64,000 nt of DNA from Bryoerythrophyllum caledonicum (lineage: Eukaryota > Streptophyta > Bryopsida > Pottiales > Pottiaceae): positions 16,272,904 through 16,336,903 of the forward strand of contig OZ020517.1 of assembly GCA_963971425.1 (NCBI GenBank), given 5' to 3'. The notes below the pieces were generated by a model. It ran no database searches and was not told the DNA's origin. It saw only the letters and a program-made list of their open reading frames with translations. The position numbers and the translations under genes are program-made. Position 1 is the first letter of the stretch. Each line of letters opens with the position of its first letter. Shown here piece after piece: positions 20,040 through 31,869 of the stretch.

Positions 20040-20215
20040 CACATGTGCCTTTGAAAATTCATAACTAATTCATAACACATTGGAAAAATATGAAATCACT
20101 TGGGTTGAAATTGTAATTCTATTGGCTATCACTGAAAAATAATTTAATTATTATCTAGGCTCTCCATATATGCAAACTGCTTAACTTGATGGTTATGGGG
20201 GGTTTACCTTAGTTG
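20040..20215 (+). repeat. Partial copy of MITE M2
   Basis: Shares tatgaaatcacttgggttga and flanking sequence with full-looking copies at 51,472-51,790 and, inverted, 53,380-53,680. Confidence 0.7.
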
Positions 20216-20507
20216 ACATGTTAATTTTCCGGGAAATCTTTGAACCCAATCTTTGACAATATTTTTTTAGAAAAATGGGGTGGAGGGTGAATCAATCCAT
20301 TATATTAAGTGCACAATGTCACTTGATGCCTGTTATGTTTTCATTCAACGTTTTCATCCTCCTCTACTCTCCTTGGTGACTCACCATGCTTATAGACTAC
20401 CCCATTTTATGAATACGTTGCTAAGTTTCTTGACTATTTTACATCAAAAACACTTCAACATTGCCCATTCTAGTGTGTAGAGTGGAGATGAAAAAAAAAC
20501 CATTACT

Positions 20508-20553
20508 ATTTTTATTTATTTATTTATTATTATTATTATTGTTATTATTATTT
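20508..20553. repeat. (ATTT)n/(ATT)n microsatellite
   Basis: Runs of attt followed by att triplets. Confidence 0.9.
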
Positions 20554-20937
20554 AAGCATAGGATCTTAATTGAGATCAATAAGAATAACATGCTCATAGG
20601 GTTCTTTTAATATTTAATTGCAGAGATTGAAAGGTCTTAGAATTTGAAGTAAAGGAAAAAGTTAATTTTCTTCTCTACATTTTAAGGATTGGTAGACTTT
20701 GATTTCCCTTGGTTCCAAACTTTTGCACAACACAATGTCTAAATCTAATATCATCATGTTGGATATGATATAGGTTCCATCTTCACCAAATTGTAAGGTA
20801 GGGAAAGGTTATAACACATTACGCCAAAAAAAATCAGCCAAAGAATTTGGCCTCTTTCATCTAACAGTCTAGATCTTGTCAGTTTGTGATTATTTTATTG
20901 AAAAATTCGACGGACTCTTGATTGTAGTTTGGATCTG

Positions 20938-21145
20938 CTATAATGGGCGACCGAAGTTTTGCTCAAGAGGCCGTCGCTTTGGCGCCAAAACAATCCAAAA
21001 GTGTTGCCATGTAGGACGACGGCCTTTGGAGTTTGGGCACAAGTGTGAAGGCCCAAAGTCTGGACTTTGGCCATTCTAGCAATTCATTGGTGGAAACCGA
21101 CAGCCACTCGACTTGGCCACCAAGTGTGAAGTTCTTAGGGAGCAT
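20938..21145. mobile_element. Short element of the cttcacact-ended family, copy A
   Basis: Shares long blocks with 23,141-23,390 in the same orientation, for example aggccgtcgctttgg, cgacggcctttgga and ggactttggccattctagca-like words. Its left end is unclear. Confidence 0.6.
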
Positions 21146-21219
21146 GCAAAAAACTTTTTTTCCTCCACATATAAGGCATAAAAATTTGAGATTTTTCACT
21201 ATTCTTTTCTTCTCCTAAC

Positions 21220-23020
21220 TTAAGGAAACATAATAATCGATATGTTCACTGTTTAGATTAAGATTTTATATGAAATTCAGAATACAAAAAACAAAATGTT
21301 TGAATGTGTGATTTTTTACCTTTTCTTATTGCAAGATTGTTTTGGATATACTAAACACTTTTAATATACCTTTTCTTTAAACAAGTACCTTACATCGTGT
21401 AAATTACGATGGTAACATATAGAGTTACAACATTACATATTGTAAAAATTTCATCTTGTAAAAAAACGAATTGTGTTGTGCTGATCCTATAAAATCAAGG
21501 TGCAAGAAAACAAATAAATCTCTCTTAACCCCTAACAGCCCACAACATTTTAGCACCCAAACTCACTGAAAACTACTAGTTTCAAAGCATTCAACACATA
21601 ATGTAAATAAACAGAGTTTTGACATATCTAATCGTAGGATCTTGTACTAGGATTGTACAAGTGTGCGTGGTAAATTTTTTGTCTAGATTGACCACACGGA
21701 TGGAAAGATATCAGCCATTGAAGTGAGACATAAACTCTTCTTGAGGTCATACTAGACACCTTCAACAAACTTTAACCACCTTCTATGGCAACTTTTTGCA
21801 CTTCAATCTATGATTTTCTAATTTTAACTCAAAAAGGATCATATTAGGCACATATGCACCAAATTTTTAAAATAAAAGAGGGGTAGAAGATGTCCTTAAA
21901 AATCTTGCAATGCAACTATGTGTTGAGAATTAACAATACACTTCAAGTTTTGCATACATCACATACTTCTCATATTTTTGAAATTTGAAAATCCGTATGA
22001 TAGATGCAAAGATTTCCAATATTTTTTCAAAAGGATTTTTTTTTTAAATGGACAAAAACTCAAATTTCTATATAATTTAGAATTAATTAAAGTTTTGCTA
22101 TTAGTTATATGTCACACTAAATTGCTACACTATTTGTATATATTATTAAAAAGAAATTGTAACTTTTGAACCATAAGTTGGATTTCTACAAAAATTACGT
22201 CTACGGGAAGCTAATAAAAAGTTGCCCATTCAATAAAAAATCTCAGAAAGTCATGCCTGAGATCGTGGGACCTTATTCAAACTCAAAATGTCCCCTGAGG
22301 GAACATTGGGCCTTTAGGAGTTAAGAGCAATAATCTTCCAATTTGTGATGTCAAAATTTATACAAAACTTTAGGCAAATCTTTTCAACAGTACGAAACAA
22401 GATCCTATCGTTAGAAGTGAAAGAGGATCATTGTTTGTAAGTTTGTTACATTAACCCTATACTGTAGATGATAGTTTTTGAAAACACAGTCATGGTCCTT
22501 TAGCATGTGGCTCAGCATTTATTTATTTAATATTACAATTTGATGCCTTTTATATCTAGTTTACATAAAGGATAAAAAATCTTAACCTCGTTGGCACCAC
22601 TGCCGCCAACATGGGCGTTCAACAGGAGAAATATCCAATGGAACAGCGCCACTTGGACACTTTGCACCATTTTAGTGGTCCAGTAAGATACGTTTCTTAC
22701 TTCGTTGAAGTCGCCTACGAATTAAACCGGAATAAAGTTCCATTCCCTTTAAAATGTTACAAAAACAAAATAAAATGAAGCAAAGCATTACTTCCAAAAC
22801 TTAAAAAACTAAAAAGAAGTTTTTCAACAAAGTGGATTGCCTCCCGTCCAAAAAAATGGAAAACAAAAAATATAACATTTCTTCCAATGATTAAAGAACT
22901 ATAAAGTAATTCCCCACAAAGTGAATTGCTACACTTGTTGGTCATCTCATACCATCTTTCTAATATTGTAGCAAAAGGGTGACCACCAAGTCACTGATAG
23001 GGATAGGAGCAAGTCCCATA
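21220..23020. other. No gene seen; AT-rich repeat debris
   Basis: Low-GC sequence with scattered dispersed-repeat words such as gattgaccacacggatgg and homopolymer runs. No TIR pair or exon-like composition was found. Confidence 0.4.
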
Positions 23021-23023
23021 GGG

Positions 23024-23387
23024 CCGCTTCACACTTGCCCAAGTCGAGCGACCGTCCGTAAAAAATTTATGTCCAAACAATGGCAAAAGGCCAAACTCTT
23101 TGGCTAAAAACAAACATTAAGTAGTGTAAATTGAAGGAAGTTGACAACCCATCGAAGGAAGTTTGGGTTGGCTAAAAATGGCGATCCAAGTTCACACTTG
23201 AGAGGCCGTCGCTTTGGGCACCAATGTAAAATAAAAGTGCTGCCATGTAGGCACAATGGAGGGCGACGGCCTTTGGACTTTGGGCACAAGTGTGAAGGCC
23301 CAGAGGCCAAACTTTGGCCATTCTAGCAATCTCATTGGTGGAAACTGACGGCCTCTTGAATCGGGCGGTAGGTGTGAAGCAACCCTT
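23024..23387. mobile_element. MITE with gggccgcttcacact ends, copy B
   Basis: The left end reads gggccgcttcacacttgccc and the right end inverts to gggttgcttcacacctacc, giving imperfect TIRs over a 364 bp element. It also holds an internal inverted motif (ccgtcgc and gcgacgg). The ends resemble the gggccgtttacact ends of the Harbinger-like elements at 57,952 and 60,586, but a TWA duplication is not clean (ata left, tta right). Confidence 0.6.
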
Positions 23388-23881
23388 AATTTTGCAAGAC
23401 ATTCATTAGCACGATAGACCTTCACTTCTTCAATGGTGGACCTCAGTGAGTTGTTTCCTAGATTTAATTTCTACCATGGATCATCTTTAGCTAAACTTGA
23501 ACACAAGAAAAAGTACTGATGATTTGATGCATTCCATACTTTACCATGCCTTAGGGACAAATTCAACACTATAATGCCAAATATTTATTTATTTCTAAAA
23601 ACAAATAGTGGTAAAACAAACATTCTCATATATTTGTTTTTTAACCAAGAATTTTATTTTTTTTTGAAAATCTTAGCAGCTATATTTTTTTGGCGAATCC
23701 CACCCTTGATATTCTTTTTTAGTAAGAGCCTTATCTTTCTTCCCCTATCTAATTCACTCCCCCCCCCCAAAATCATGGTTTAATTGCTAATCAACATTAT
23801 ACTTATGCAGTGGACTTTTTTTTGGTATTTCTCCAGAAAAAAAATATTGAAAAAAGAAAATACCACACTTTCTTTAAGGAA

Positions 23882-24308
23882 CCAAGTGTTCCTTCACGAG
23901 ACAATTTTCTTCCCACTTTGACTGCAACTCTCTCATTCTAATCTGTACGATCAAAATTCACTAATTTTTCACCACATCATCTCATATAAGTTTAGAAGAA
24001 GATCCTCCTGTCACATTCTCAAAAAGATCATCAAGGCAGTTTTCAATCAATAAAGCAGAGATCCCTCAAAAATGCTTGGGTCGTTTAGGGGTTTACCCCT
24101 AAGCAACCACCCCCCATTTTAGAGCAACCTCTACTCTAATGATTAAAAACTACCAAGATGAACTTTTGGAGAATGTGATAGGAGGGTCTTCTTCTAAACT
24201 TATATGAGATGATGTGGTGAAAAATTAGTGAATTTTGACCGTACAGATTAGAATGAGAGAGTTGCAGTCAAAGTGGGAAGAAAATTGTCTCCCAATGCAA
24301 CACTTGGG
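23882..24308. mobile_element. Foldback MITE immediately upstream of the SEC14 gene
   Basis: Arms at 23,882-24,030 and about 24,153-24,308 are inverted copies (agacaattttcttcccactt at one end, matched in reverse at the other). A spacer of about 120 bp separates them. The right arm ends roughly 460 bp before the SEC14 start codon and so lies in or beside its promoter. A related half copy lies at 19,410-19,600. Confidence 0.8.
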
Positions 24309-24774
24309 GTTGAAAGGAGGGAAACCCTAAAGGATGTGTAGTGCCAGGAGAGAGAGAGATGCGCCTGTCACCAGTCGCAGTCTTCTTCTTAAACCCTCCG
24401 CACCCTGCTCCCCCTCCAGCTCTCTTTCGCGCTCTCTCTCTCTCGCCGAGAGCCTCCCGAGCTCCCAGCCTGTGTACAGTAACCGTCTCACCTGCCCCCA
24501 TTCTTAGATCTGTCTCCACACTCGCGAACAATCCTCACCTTCACCCACTCTGTATGCATGTCTGTAGCACCGGGTTTCGAATTCGCATCTTCGGATGGGA
24601 TGTCATGGGATAGTATCTATGTCGTGTTTGTAGAGGTTGCGATGCTGGGTTTTGTGAGCTGATCGGGGAGGTTTTGTGTGAGGAGGTTGGGTTTTAGAGA
24701 TCCGGGGTTTGAGATCCGCGTTCTTTTCGTGTGCAGGGGGGTGAAGCGAGGGGCTGTTTTTTTTGGAGGCGGAC

Positions 24775-26605
24775 ATGACGAGTTTTCTCAAGAAGAGCGG
24801 CAGCAAGGCCGGCAGCCGCAACTTGGACGAGCCTAGCACGCCGGAGGATGAGCAGACCAGGGTGAGCCAATTCTATCTATTCTTAAAGGTCTGTGGGTGA
24901 CCATGGATATGTTTTACTCTTATGAAAGTTTAGCAAGCACCTTACACCTTTGGATTGGAGATTCTTCAACTAACCTCTTTCATTTGGGGGTCACTTCAAT
25001 CAATCTGAACCTTATCATGTTCAAATACTTCTACATAACGATTTTGCAAACTTCGTAGGTGCAATAAATGATCTAAGTTTGAAATGTCATTTGTCAACAC
25101 GGTTACAAACTTTTGTAACTATTGTATATATAAATTCTTACACCTTACATGTCAAACATCATGTAGCCAAAAGTGGCTTCTCAGACCTGGAAGGGCTAAG
25201 AGAATAGGAGCAATGGTGAGCTTTTTCCTTGCGAGCAACTGAGTGAGTGCTGATGGATTCGTCGTTGCAGGTGAATGAGCTCCGAGCTGCCATTGGGCCC
25301 TTGACAGGGCGCCTGGAGCAATTCGCCGATGACGCCTGCCTGAAGCGCTACCTGCGCGCGCGCAACTGGAATGTCAAGAAGTCCGAGAAGATGCTCAAGG
25401 ACAGTCTGGCCTGGAGAGAGAGCTTCAAGCCTGAGGAGATCCGCTGGGTAAAAATCGTGTTTCCTTTACTGTTCGGTTTTAGGTTTGTAATGGATCCTGA
25501 AATGGGTCTCTTCTCTGTGTTTGTGTGTGTGTGTGCAGAGTGACATTGCAGGTGAATCAGAGACCGGAAAAATCTACCGAGCCGACTTCAAGGACAATAG
25601 CGGCCACACCGTCCTCGTGATGCACCCTGGTCGCCAGGTACATCTCTCTTCAAACTGGAACATGTTCTTGGTGTTGCTTCATTGCGTTCATCCGCAAAGT
25701 GGATGTGAGTGATTTTTGCTTGATGTCACATGCACAGTGAAGCTGCTCCTGGTTTACTGTGGTAGGTTTGTTGTGAAGATAGGGTTGGTCGAGCTCCTGT
25801 TTCTCGCTGCTGAGACTCTTAACGTTTTAAGGATGTCTCTGTTGTTTCCCTTCTGATCAGAACACCACGAATGCGGAGATGCAAATGAAGCAGCTGGTTT
25901 ACTCCCTGGAGAACGCCATCCTGAACCTTCCCGAGGGCCAGGAGCAGATGATCTGGCTGATCGACTTTAAGGGCTGGTCCATGAAGAAGTCCAGCCCCGT
26001 GAGCGTGGCGCGCGAGGCGGCCAACATCCTGCAAAATCACTACCCGGAGCGTCTGCACGTTGCCGTTCTGTACAACCCGCCGCGCCTCTTCGAAGCCTTC
26101 TGGATGGTACGAGATTGTGTTTGAAAGAGTTTGCATCTCAATAACAGTCTGGACTTATTTGCAGATTGTGCTTGAACGAGAATGATGAGAATCTGGCTTG
26201 ATGTTGTCGGTCTTGTCTTGTTGTGGCGTTTCACCAACAGTTTGGACTTGTTTGCAGATTGTGAAGCCGTTTCTGGACCCCAAGACGTTCCGGAAAGTTA
26301 AGTTCGTGTACACCAAGAACGCGGAGTCTCAGAAGGTTCTGACTGACCTCTTCGAGCAGGCCGTCATCAAGAGCACCTTTGAGGATCCGAACGACTACGT
26401 TCACGAGAAGTACGCCGAGATGATGCAGGGAGATGATGTGAAGTCTTCCCTGCACTGGAAGGGAGCTACTGATCCTCCAGCTGAAAATGAGGCTGCTGCT
26501 GCCCCGAGCATGGACGCCTTGAAGATTGATGACACTCCTGCAATGGATGATCACGTTGCGGAAGCAGCAGCTCCACCTGCTCGAGTTGTTGCCCCTGTCT
26601 CATGA
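24775..26605 (+). CDS. SEC14/CRAL-TRIO lipid-transfer protein, five coding exons
   Basis: Coding exons are 24,775-24,861, 25,271-25,447, 25,539-25,637, 25,861-26,106 and 26,258-26,605. All introns are GT-AG and fall between codons, and the product is 318 aa. Residues about 30-88 match a CRAL-TRIO N-terminal helical domain (CLKRYLRARNWNVKKSEKML), and about 100-255 the lipid-binding CRAL-TRIO fold (YRADFKDNSGHTVLVMHPGR, IWLIDFKGWSM, YNPPRLFEAFW, KVKFVYTKN). The tail (from about 265) is acidic and Ala/Pro-rich. Family members move phosphatidylinositol and other lipids between membranes; the exact ligand cannot be told. The ATG opens with a Lys/Ser-rich leader (MTSFLKKSGSKAGS). Exon 1 is preceded by a leader that may itself contain an intron (acceptor near 24,736). 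Intron 1 carries repeat module M1. The gene is convergent with the alpha-amylase. Confidence 0.93.
24935..25195 (+). repeat. Module M1 copy inside intron 1 of the SEC14 gene
   Basis: Shares acacctttggattggagatt and ccttatcatgttcaaata with the other M1 copies and makes up most of the intron. Confidence 0.8.
26142..26262 (+). repeat. Duplicated splice-acceptor segment in the last SEC14 intron
   Basis: The intron end and exon start (ggacttgtttgcagattgtg, about 26,243-26,262) has a near-copy about 94 bp upstream (26,151-26,169, tttgcag then attgtg). A weaker third copy of attgtg-ttgaa-gag follows the donor at 26,114. Using the upstream acceptor would add a few codons and then an in-frame TGA. 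Confidence 0.8.
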
Positions 26606-26749
26606 GCGCAATCAATTTTGAAGGTGAGTAATACAACATGTCTGTAACATGGAGCATTGGTTGACGTTCCGGATCAGCCGAACACGTTTATATAGTGTGA
26701 ATGCTCATATTCTTTATATTAGGGTTGAGTTGGACTCTGATTGTATCTT

Positions 26750-26755
26750 AATAAA
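26750..26755 (+). terminator. Likely polyadenylation signal of the SEC14 gene
   Basis: An aataaa lies about 145 bp after the stop codon, in AT-rich sequence. Confidence 0.5.
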
Positions 26756-26759
26756 TGAT

Positions 26760-27803
26760 TCATAGCTCTCTCGTGAGCACGTTCCATTGAATCGATAACA
26801 GTTTTTTAGTTAGGGCACCCAAAGTGCCAATAAGATGCCCCTTCTTTTGGCTCCTCTTTCCACACCCTAAATAGTTCCCCCTTAAGTAGAAGATGCCTTT
26901 CAAAGTGAACATGCGATTAACTCTGAAAACTAGCCGTCTTTCTCAGCTCATTTTAGATCAATTGGGAGTTTTTTAAATAAAAAAGAGGGAGTATATTACC
27001 CAAACTTGAGACAATTTTACCTATCTGCTTGCTCCTGAACAAATGCTTTGGTGAGGGATGTACTGAGTTACTCAGGTTGTACTCATCAAATTGTACCATA
27101 TTGCGGTGTATATGAGGGATTGTTGGAACCTTTTCTAGTTGAGGTGCATGTTTGTGTTGAATGTGGGTTAATACCGTGGACAGTAGTTACAGTACAAAAT
27201 TTCAGGATAAGGTATTCGACCACGTACCTACACTTTGTAGTTTGTAGATATAAAGTAGGTGGAAGGCTTTCATTACCGAATCATCTACAATGGTGATTGC
27301 TCTCTATTGGTTACCAGGCAGTTAATGAGGCTAACATGTGTCTGCGCAGGTCATGTCATATATATAATTTTCAGAGCTGATCTGGTAGAAGTATACAGTT
27401 GTTGCTACATAACTACCTTCACATCAACATCACGGCTCCGCATCCGCACGGAAGATACAAGAATGCCGTTGCAAGGCACTTACCAAGCTCATGTGTGTAT
27501 ATTTATAATCTTCCAGAGCTCCCTGCTTAATAAAATAAAAAGTCACAAAACGTGCTACATACACCCCCCGCTTATGATCAACAATGGCTACCGCCCCTCC
27601 AAACTCAAACAGAAGAATGATGACTCATCTCGCACTCGCTCCTCTGGAATATTAAAACCAGCGAGTAACCGCGACATACCTCATCAAACTTCTAACTCAT
27701 ATAATCTGCACAACCAGTAAAATAAAAGCTCACCGACACATTCTAGAAAGCTGACCGACACGTTGAGTAGTGTAAGCAACAGGCACTTCTTTTCCGATCA
27801 TTT
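26760..27803. other. Intergenic space between convergent genes; no gene seen
   Basis: Holds the two 3' flanks. No TIRs, exon-like segments or RNA genes were recognised. Confidence 0.45.
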
Positions 27804-30800
27804 CTAAGCATTTTTTTCCCAGACGCAGTAATCTTTGCCGACGGCACAGATCTCGTACTCTCCGGGGTTGGGCGCGAGGTGGCCCATGTCGTAGCGGGGG
27901 CCGATCTTGACGACCACGCGGTCGTCGATCTTGGCGACGTACAGGTCGTGCTCGGCTGTGAGGATCTCGACGTTGCTGGTGGCGTGGATGTCGTTCCGCT
28001 TGCGGACTGTGAGCAGGCCGCCGATTTCGCCCTTCAACCCCCAGTCAAACCAGTGGTCGTAGAACTGTGGGAAACACGAACAAAGTGAAGGTTCGATCAG
28101 TGATTTTACTTGGAAAAACTCATGGGTCTCCGATCAGGAGGACTCTGCTGGTTACTAGTACATGCTTCTTAGATACTAGGATGTGTCCCTTCCAGTTACT
28201 AATACGTGTTTCTTAGCTGCTGCTAGAACGCATTTCTTCCCCTTACTGCTGAAATAATCTTCTTCCAATTGCTAGTGATGTTTGCAATTTTTCCACTTAC
28301 TAGAATGAATTTCTTCGTGTTGCTACTGAAGTTATGGTTCTTCCAGCTACTAGTACGACTTTCCTAGTAACGCTCTCGCATCTTGTTCATCCTAGTATCA
28401 TTATGGCATCACGTTTCTCTCGTCCAGGAGAAAAAATATGGAGGTGAGGAGGTCTTACAATGCAGGGATTCCCCGGATGCGTCAAAATGTAGGCATACCC
28501 TTGCATGATGTGCTCCCCGGGGAACGGCCAGTGGGCCTGCGTGCTCCCCGTGTCGTGATTGTCCAGGAACGTCACCGCCTTCTCAGCCCACCACCCGATC
28601 ATGCCAGGCGGCTTGTTGTTCGGGTCGCGGAGGCGCCACAGCTGCCCCCGCACGGCTTCCTGCAGGATGCCCTTGGTGGTGAAGTCGAAGGCCGTGGAGC
28701 GCTGCTTTGTGGCGTTCACCCAGTCCACCAGTCGCTGTCGGTGGGGGTCCTGGTTGTAGTCCAGTCCCTGGTCGTTGTAGCCTGCAAAACAAAGCATTCT
28801 CAGCAAAGGATAATAAAGAGGTAAGGCGAAGTTACAGGAAGCTCCATGATGCTACTCTTTGTTAGATCATCGGAAGCGCTTGGTGGTCACTAAGCTCAGG
28901 TTAGAAGTTGTTTTAGGAAGGAAAGGTCATGGATCTCAGCCGCCTTTCCTTCCAAGAAACAATCTAGGAATGGTTTTCAATGAGAAAGAGGTATTTTCAT
29001 GACCTAGTCAACATTCCTCACATAAGTCTCTTAAATGTAATAAATCATACCTTCAAGTCCACATACAAGAGGGAGCTGAGACTTACACATGTTGGTCCAG
29101 AACTCGCCGACTGAGAACTGGGGCTCGGTCTTTTTGATGTAGCGGCCGACGAAGTAGCCGCCGTAGCCCTTGGCAAAGTCGAACCTCCAGCCATCGAATC
29201 CAATCTTGTACTTCATCCAGTTCATCCAGTTGATCAGATCCTTCTGCACGATGTCGTTCGTGTGGTCGATGTCCGGCGCCGCCCCAAAGTCATCTCCCGT
29301 GTCAGGTGCACCTGCAAAACACACGCACTCCAATTTATTACACAGTTACATCACGTCTGTGAAGCTCAGGGATGTTTTCCATAATCAAGGGGCTACTCAG
29401 CTTTAACGTAAATGGTGTCAGAGTGCAGACACCATTTACGTCTGGTAATCTGCAAGCAGGCCTCGTGATAAAAAAAAAACCAGCGAGATGTTCACCTGTG
29501 CCATTGCCGTAAGGCCAGTCGTCGCCGACAATGGCCCACGGGCCCCAGTCCAGCGCGTCGTCGGGCGTGCCGCCCTCGAAGATGACCCACTCGCCGCGCT
29601 CGTCCTGCTCCTCCCCGCAGCGGTGGTTCACCACGATGTCCGCGATGCAGCGCACGCCGACGCGGTGGTACGTGTCGATGGTCTCGCGCAGCTTCTCCTC
29701 GTTGCCGTACTTGCTGTCGTTGAGGTCGTAGAGGCGGCCCGGCATGTAGCCCTGCGCGGACACCGAGTGGCTCGACGGGGGGAACCACACATCCGTGATG
29801 CCGGCCGCCGCTAGCTCCTCCGCTTGCGTGGCGACCACGTCGTACCAGCACGGACTCCGCCAGGATTCCCAATTGAATCCCTGCAAATACACCCCAGTGA
29901 GACAAAGAGGAAGAAAATTCACAAGTTCGTAGCAAAAAAAGCAACAATTCCTACTAGAACATCGCCATGATCAATAAAGTTACAGTGCCCTCCATCGTAA
30001 AGTTTTGGTACCCTTCTACAATTGTACATTGTCTGGTTAGAAAACAGTTACATAAATGATATAGTTACTCATATTACAACCAAACCATGAGCTGTAACTT
30101 CGGATTACTATTGGCGTTATGTCCAGAATTGCGCAAGCACACCGAGATGGTTACTGAGATAACGGTGCATCACCTCTTCCGGGGCTAGACAAGGTTATAA
30201 ATTCTCATAATCAGGAGCTGCTTGCACGTTACCTGGTGAGAGAATACTACACACGCTCTACTCAAACTGTCACGACATTGTCATCTGCTTTGCATCGAGT
30301 CCAGTAATGAGGAAGCAGCTCCGGATTACGAAAACACCCAGTTCTCATAATCTGGGGCGTCTCGAGTGAGAAAACAGTAACAAACCACGACTAAACCGCA
30401 TCACCATTACCATACCTGGAACATAATCACTCGGAGAGGATCCGCCTTGATGATCCCGCCCCGGGGATGATGAAAGCTCCGCGTCCGGGTTAGCTGCCGC
30501 TTCAGCACCGGCCCCTCGGAGACCGCCTCGTCCGCGCCTCCAGTAGACGTGCCCACCTCCTCCGGGGCCTTGATCACGTTCTCCACCACCTCGCTCACCG
30601 TCTCCTTCACGACCTCCGGCGCCGTGGTCACATTCTCCTTCACCGCAGCGACCGTCTGCTTCACCACCTCCGGTGCCTTGGACACATTCTCCTTCACCGC
30701 ACCCACCGTCTCCTTCACAGCCTCTACTGGAGTCTCTTCAGCTCTCTCCGGCTCCTTGGCCTTGGGTTTCTTCACCTGCTGCTCCTTGGGGGCTCTAGGA

Positions 30801-31018
30801 GCCTCTAGGGCAGATCTTGGAGTTGTGGAGGTGGATCTCCGGGGCTTGGAGTGCGGAATCATGGACTTGAGGCGCCTGGAGGAATGGAAAGTGGAGGACA
30901 GAAGGGGAGCCATGCAGATGTTGGTCTTTCTGCTGCTGCTGCTGCTGTTGGAGTGGGCTAGATTTGCAGCCATGGTGCAGCCTCGGAGCCCACTTGCGTG
31001 GTTGGCCATGGTGGCCAT
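27804..31018 (-). CDS. Plastid-type alpha-amylase (GH13), five coding exons
   Basis: Coding exons on the minus strand are 31,018-30,416, 29,880-29,496, 29,311-29,087, 28,781-28,459 and 28,064-27,804. All use GT-AG and the phases agree, giving 598 aa. It hydrolyses internal alpha-1,4 bonds of starch. The catalytic domain starts near residue 199 ([10 protein letters not shown]). The GH13 triad is visible: D374 in [10 protein letters not shown]399 in SVGEFW and D481 in FLDNHDTGS, with conserved VVNHRC and PDIDHTN segments. The C-terminal domain ends [11 protein letters not shown]. Residues 1-70 are Ser/Arg-rich with no acidic residue, typical of a chloroplast transit peptide. Residues 99-152 are three tandem 18-residue units. 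A 5' leader exon ends at 31,633 and is joined by an intron (31,632-31,034). No starch-binding module was recognised in the leader, unlike plant AMY3. Confidence 0.95.
28100..28400. repeat. Degenerate tandem repeat inside the last amylase intron
   Basis: Roughly 35-45 bp units built on words like ttactagtac, ttcttagctgctg and tttcttcc recur across the intron with many substitutions. Confidence 0.5.
29406..29441. repeat. Perfect 14 bp stem-loop in an amylase intron
   Basis: acgtaaatggtgtc at 29,406-29,419 is exactly inverted at 29,428-29,441 with an 8-base loop. It lies in the intron between the second and third coding exons. Confidence 0.85.
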
Positions 31019-31033
31019 TAGGAGAAAGATCCC

Positions 31034-31860
31034 TGAAACAACAAAACAAAAATGCACCATGATTGTCAGCACTGGACAAACATCTTCCAAACACCTGAAA
31101 ATCACCATCCAAACACCAAACTTAATATCCGCCATCTCTGCAACATAACAGACCCAAACTACCACCTTTTGCAAAACTCAAAGCATGAAACGTAAACTAC
31201 CACATGACGCAAAAACTGTGCTCTAGATCCGGCTAGTGAACCACAAATGTACTCATACTCTAGTACAACCACTGCGATGCTCACTCAACACCATGTCCCG
31301 AAGATCTAGACACGGAGGCATTAAACACCAATTGCAACATAACAGACCCAAACTACCACCTTTTGCACAGCATGAAATGTAAACTACCACATGACGCAAA
31401 AAATGTGCTCTGAATCCGGCTAGCAAACCACAAATGTACTCCTATTCTAGTACAACCCACTGCGATGCTCACTCAACATCATGTCCCGATGATGACAAAA
31501 CTAGCTCAAATATACTCAAAAATGTAGCACACTCCACATGTACTAGAAACTCAGACACAAAACCACGACATGGTGACCCACCTTACATCCAAAACCAAAA
31601 CTCACAACAAAATTACCAACAAGTTCACACACCTGTTTGAAGACGAACACTCTTCTTCTTCTTCGTCTTCTGCTTCTCTTCCAAATTGTATGCTAAGTGA
31701 CTACTAATAAAACGGGTGTTGTGGATCAAAGATACAAACGGTGTGCAAAGACTTCACCTGGGAATGAAGGCGTCTGCTGTGATATCCATTTAATAGAATG
31801 CAAATGGAGGCTTCGGTGAATGCTGCGATCTAGGAACGGCGTAGATTGGGGAGAGTGCTA
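31034..31860 (-). promoter_or_regulatory. Amylase 5' leader, leader intron and promoter area
   Basis: On the minus strand a leader ends in cttcaaacag at 31,633 followed by gtgtgtga. The matching acceptor (ttgtttcag) is at about 31,034, 15 bases before the ATG. The leader is rich in gaagaa words. A tattaaa-like box lies near 31,790, so transcription may start around 31,760; this start is inferred. Confidence 0.5.
31140..31494. repeat. Two 160 bp tandem copies in the amylase leader intron
   Basis: The block starting gcaacataacagacccaaac at 31,140 recurs at 31,334, a 194 bp period. Identity is high and includes ctaccacatgacgcaaaaa and caaatgtactc. Confidence 0.85.
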
Positions 31861-31869
31861 CGTGGTGAA

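Noticed and set aside
28438-28824. Open frame antisense to amylase exon 4
   Set aside because: Shadow of the coding exon with no recognisable protein features.
29488-29814. Open frames antisense to the amylase
   Set aside because: Shadows of a GC-rich exon; no domain, while the minus strand shows GH13 motifs and splice sites.
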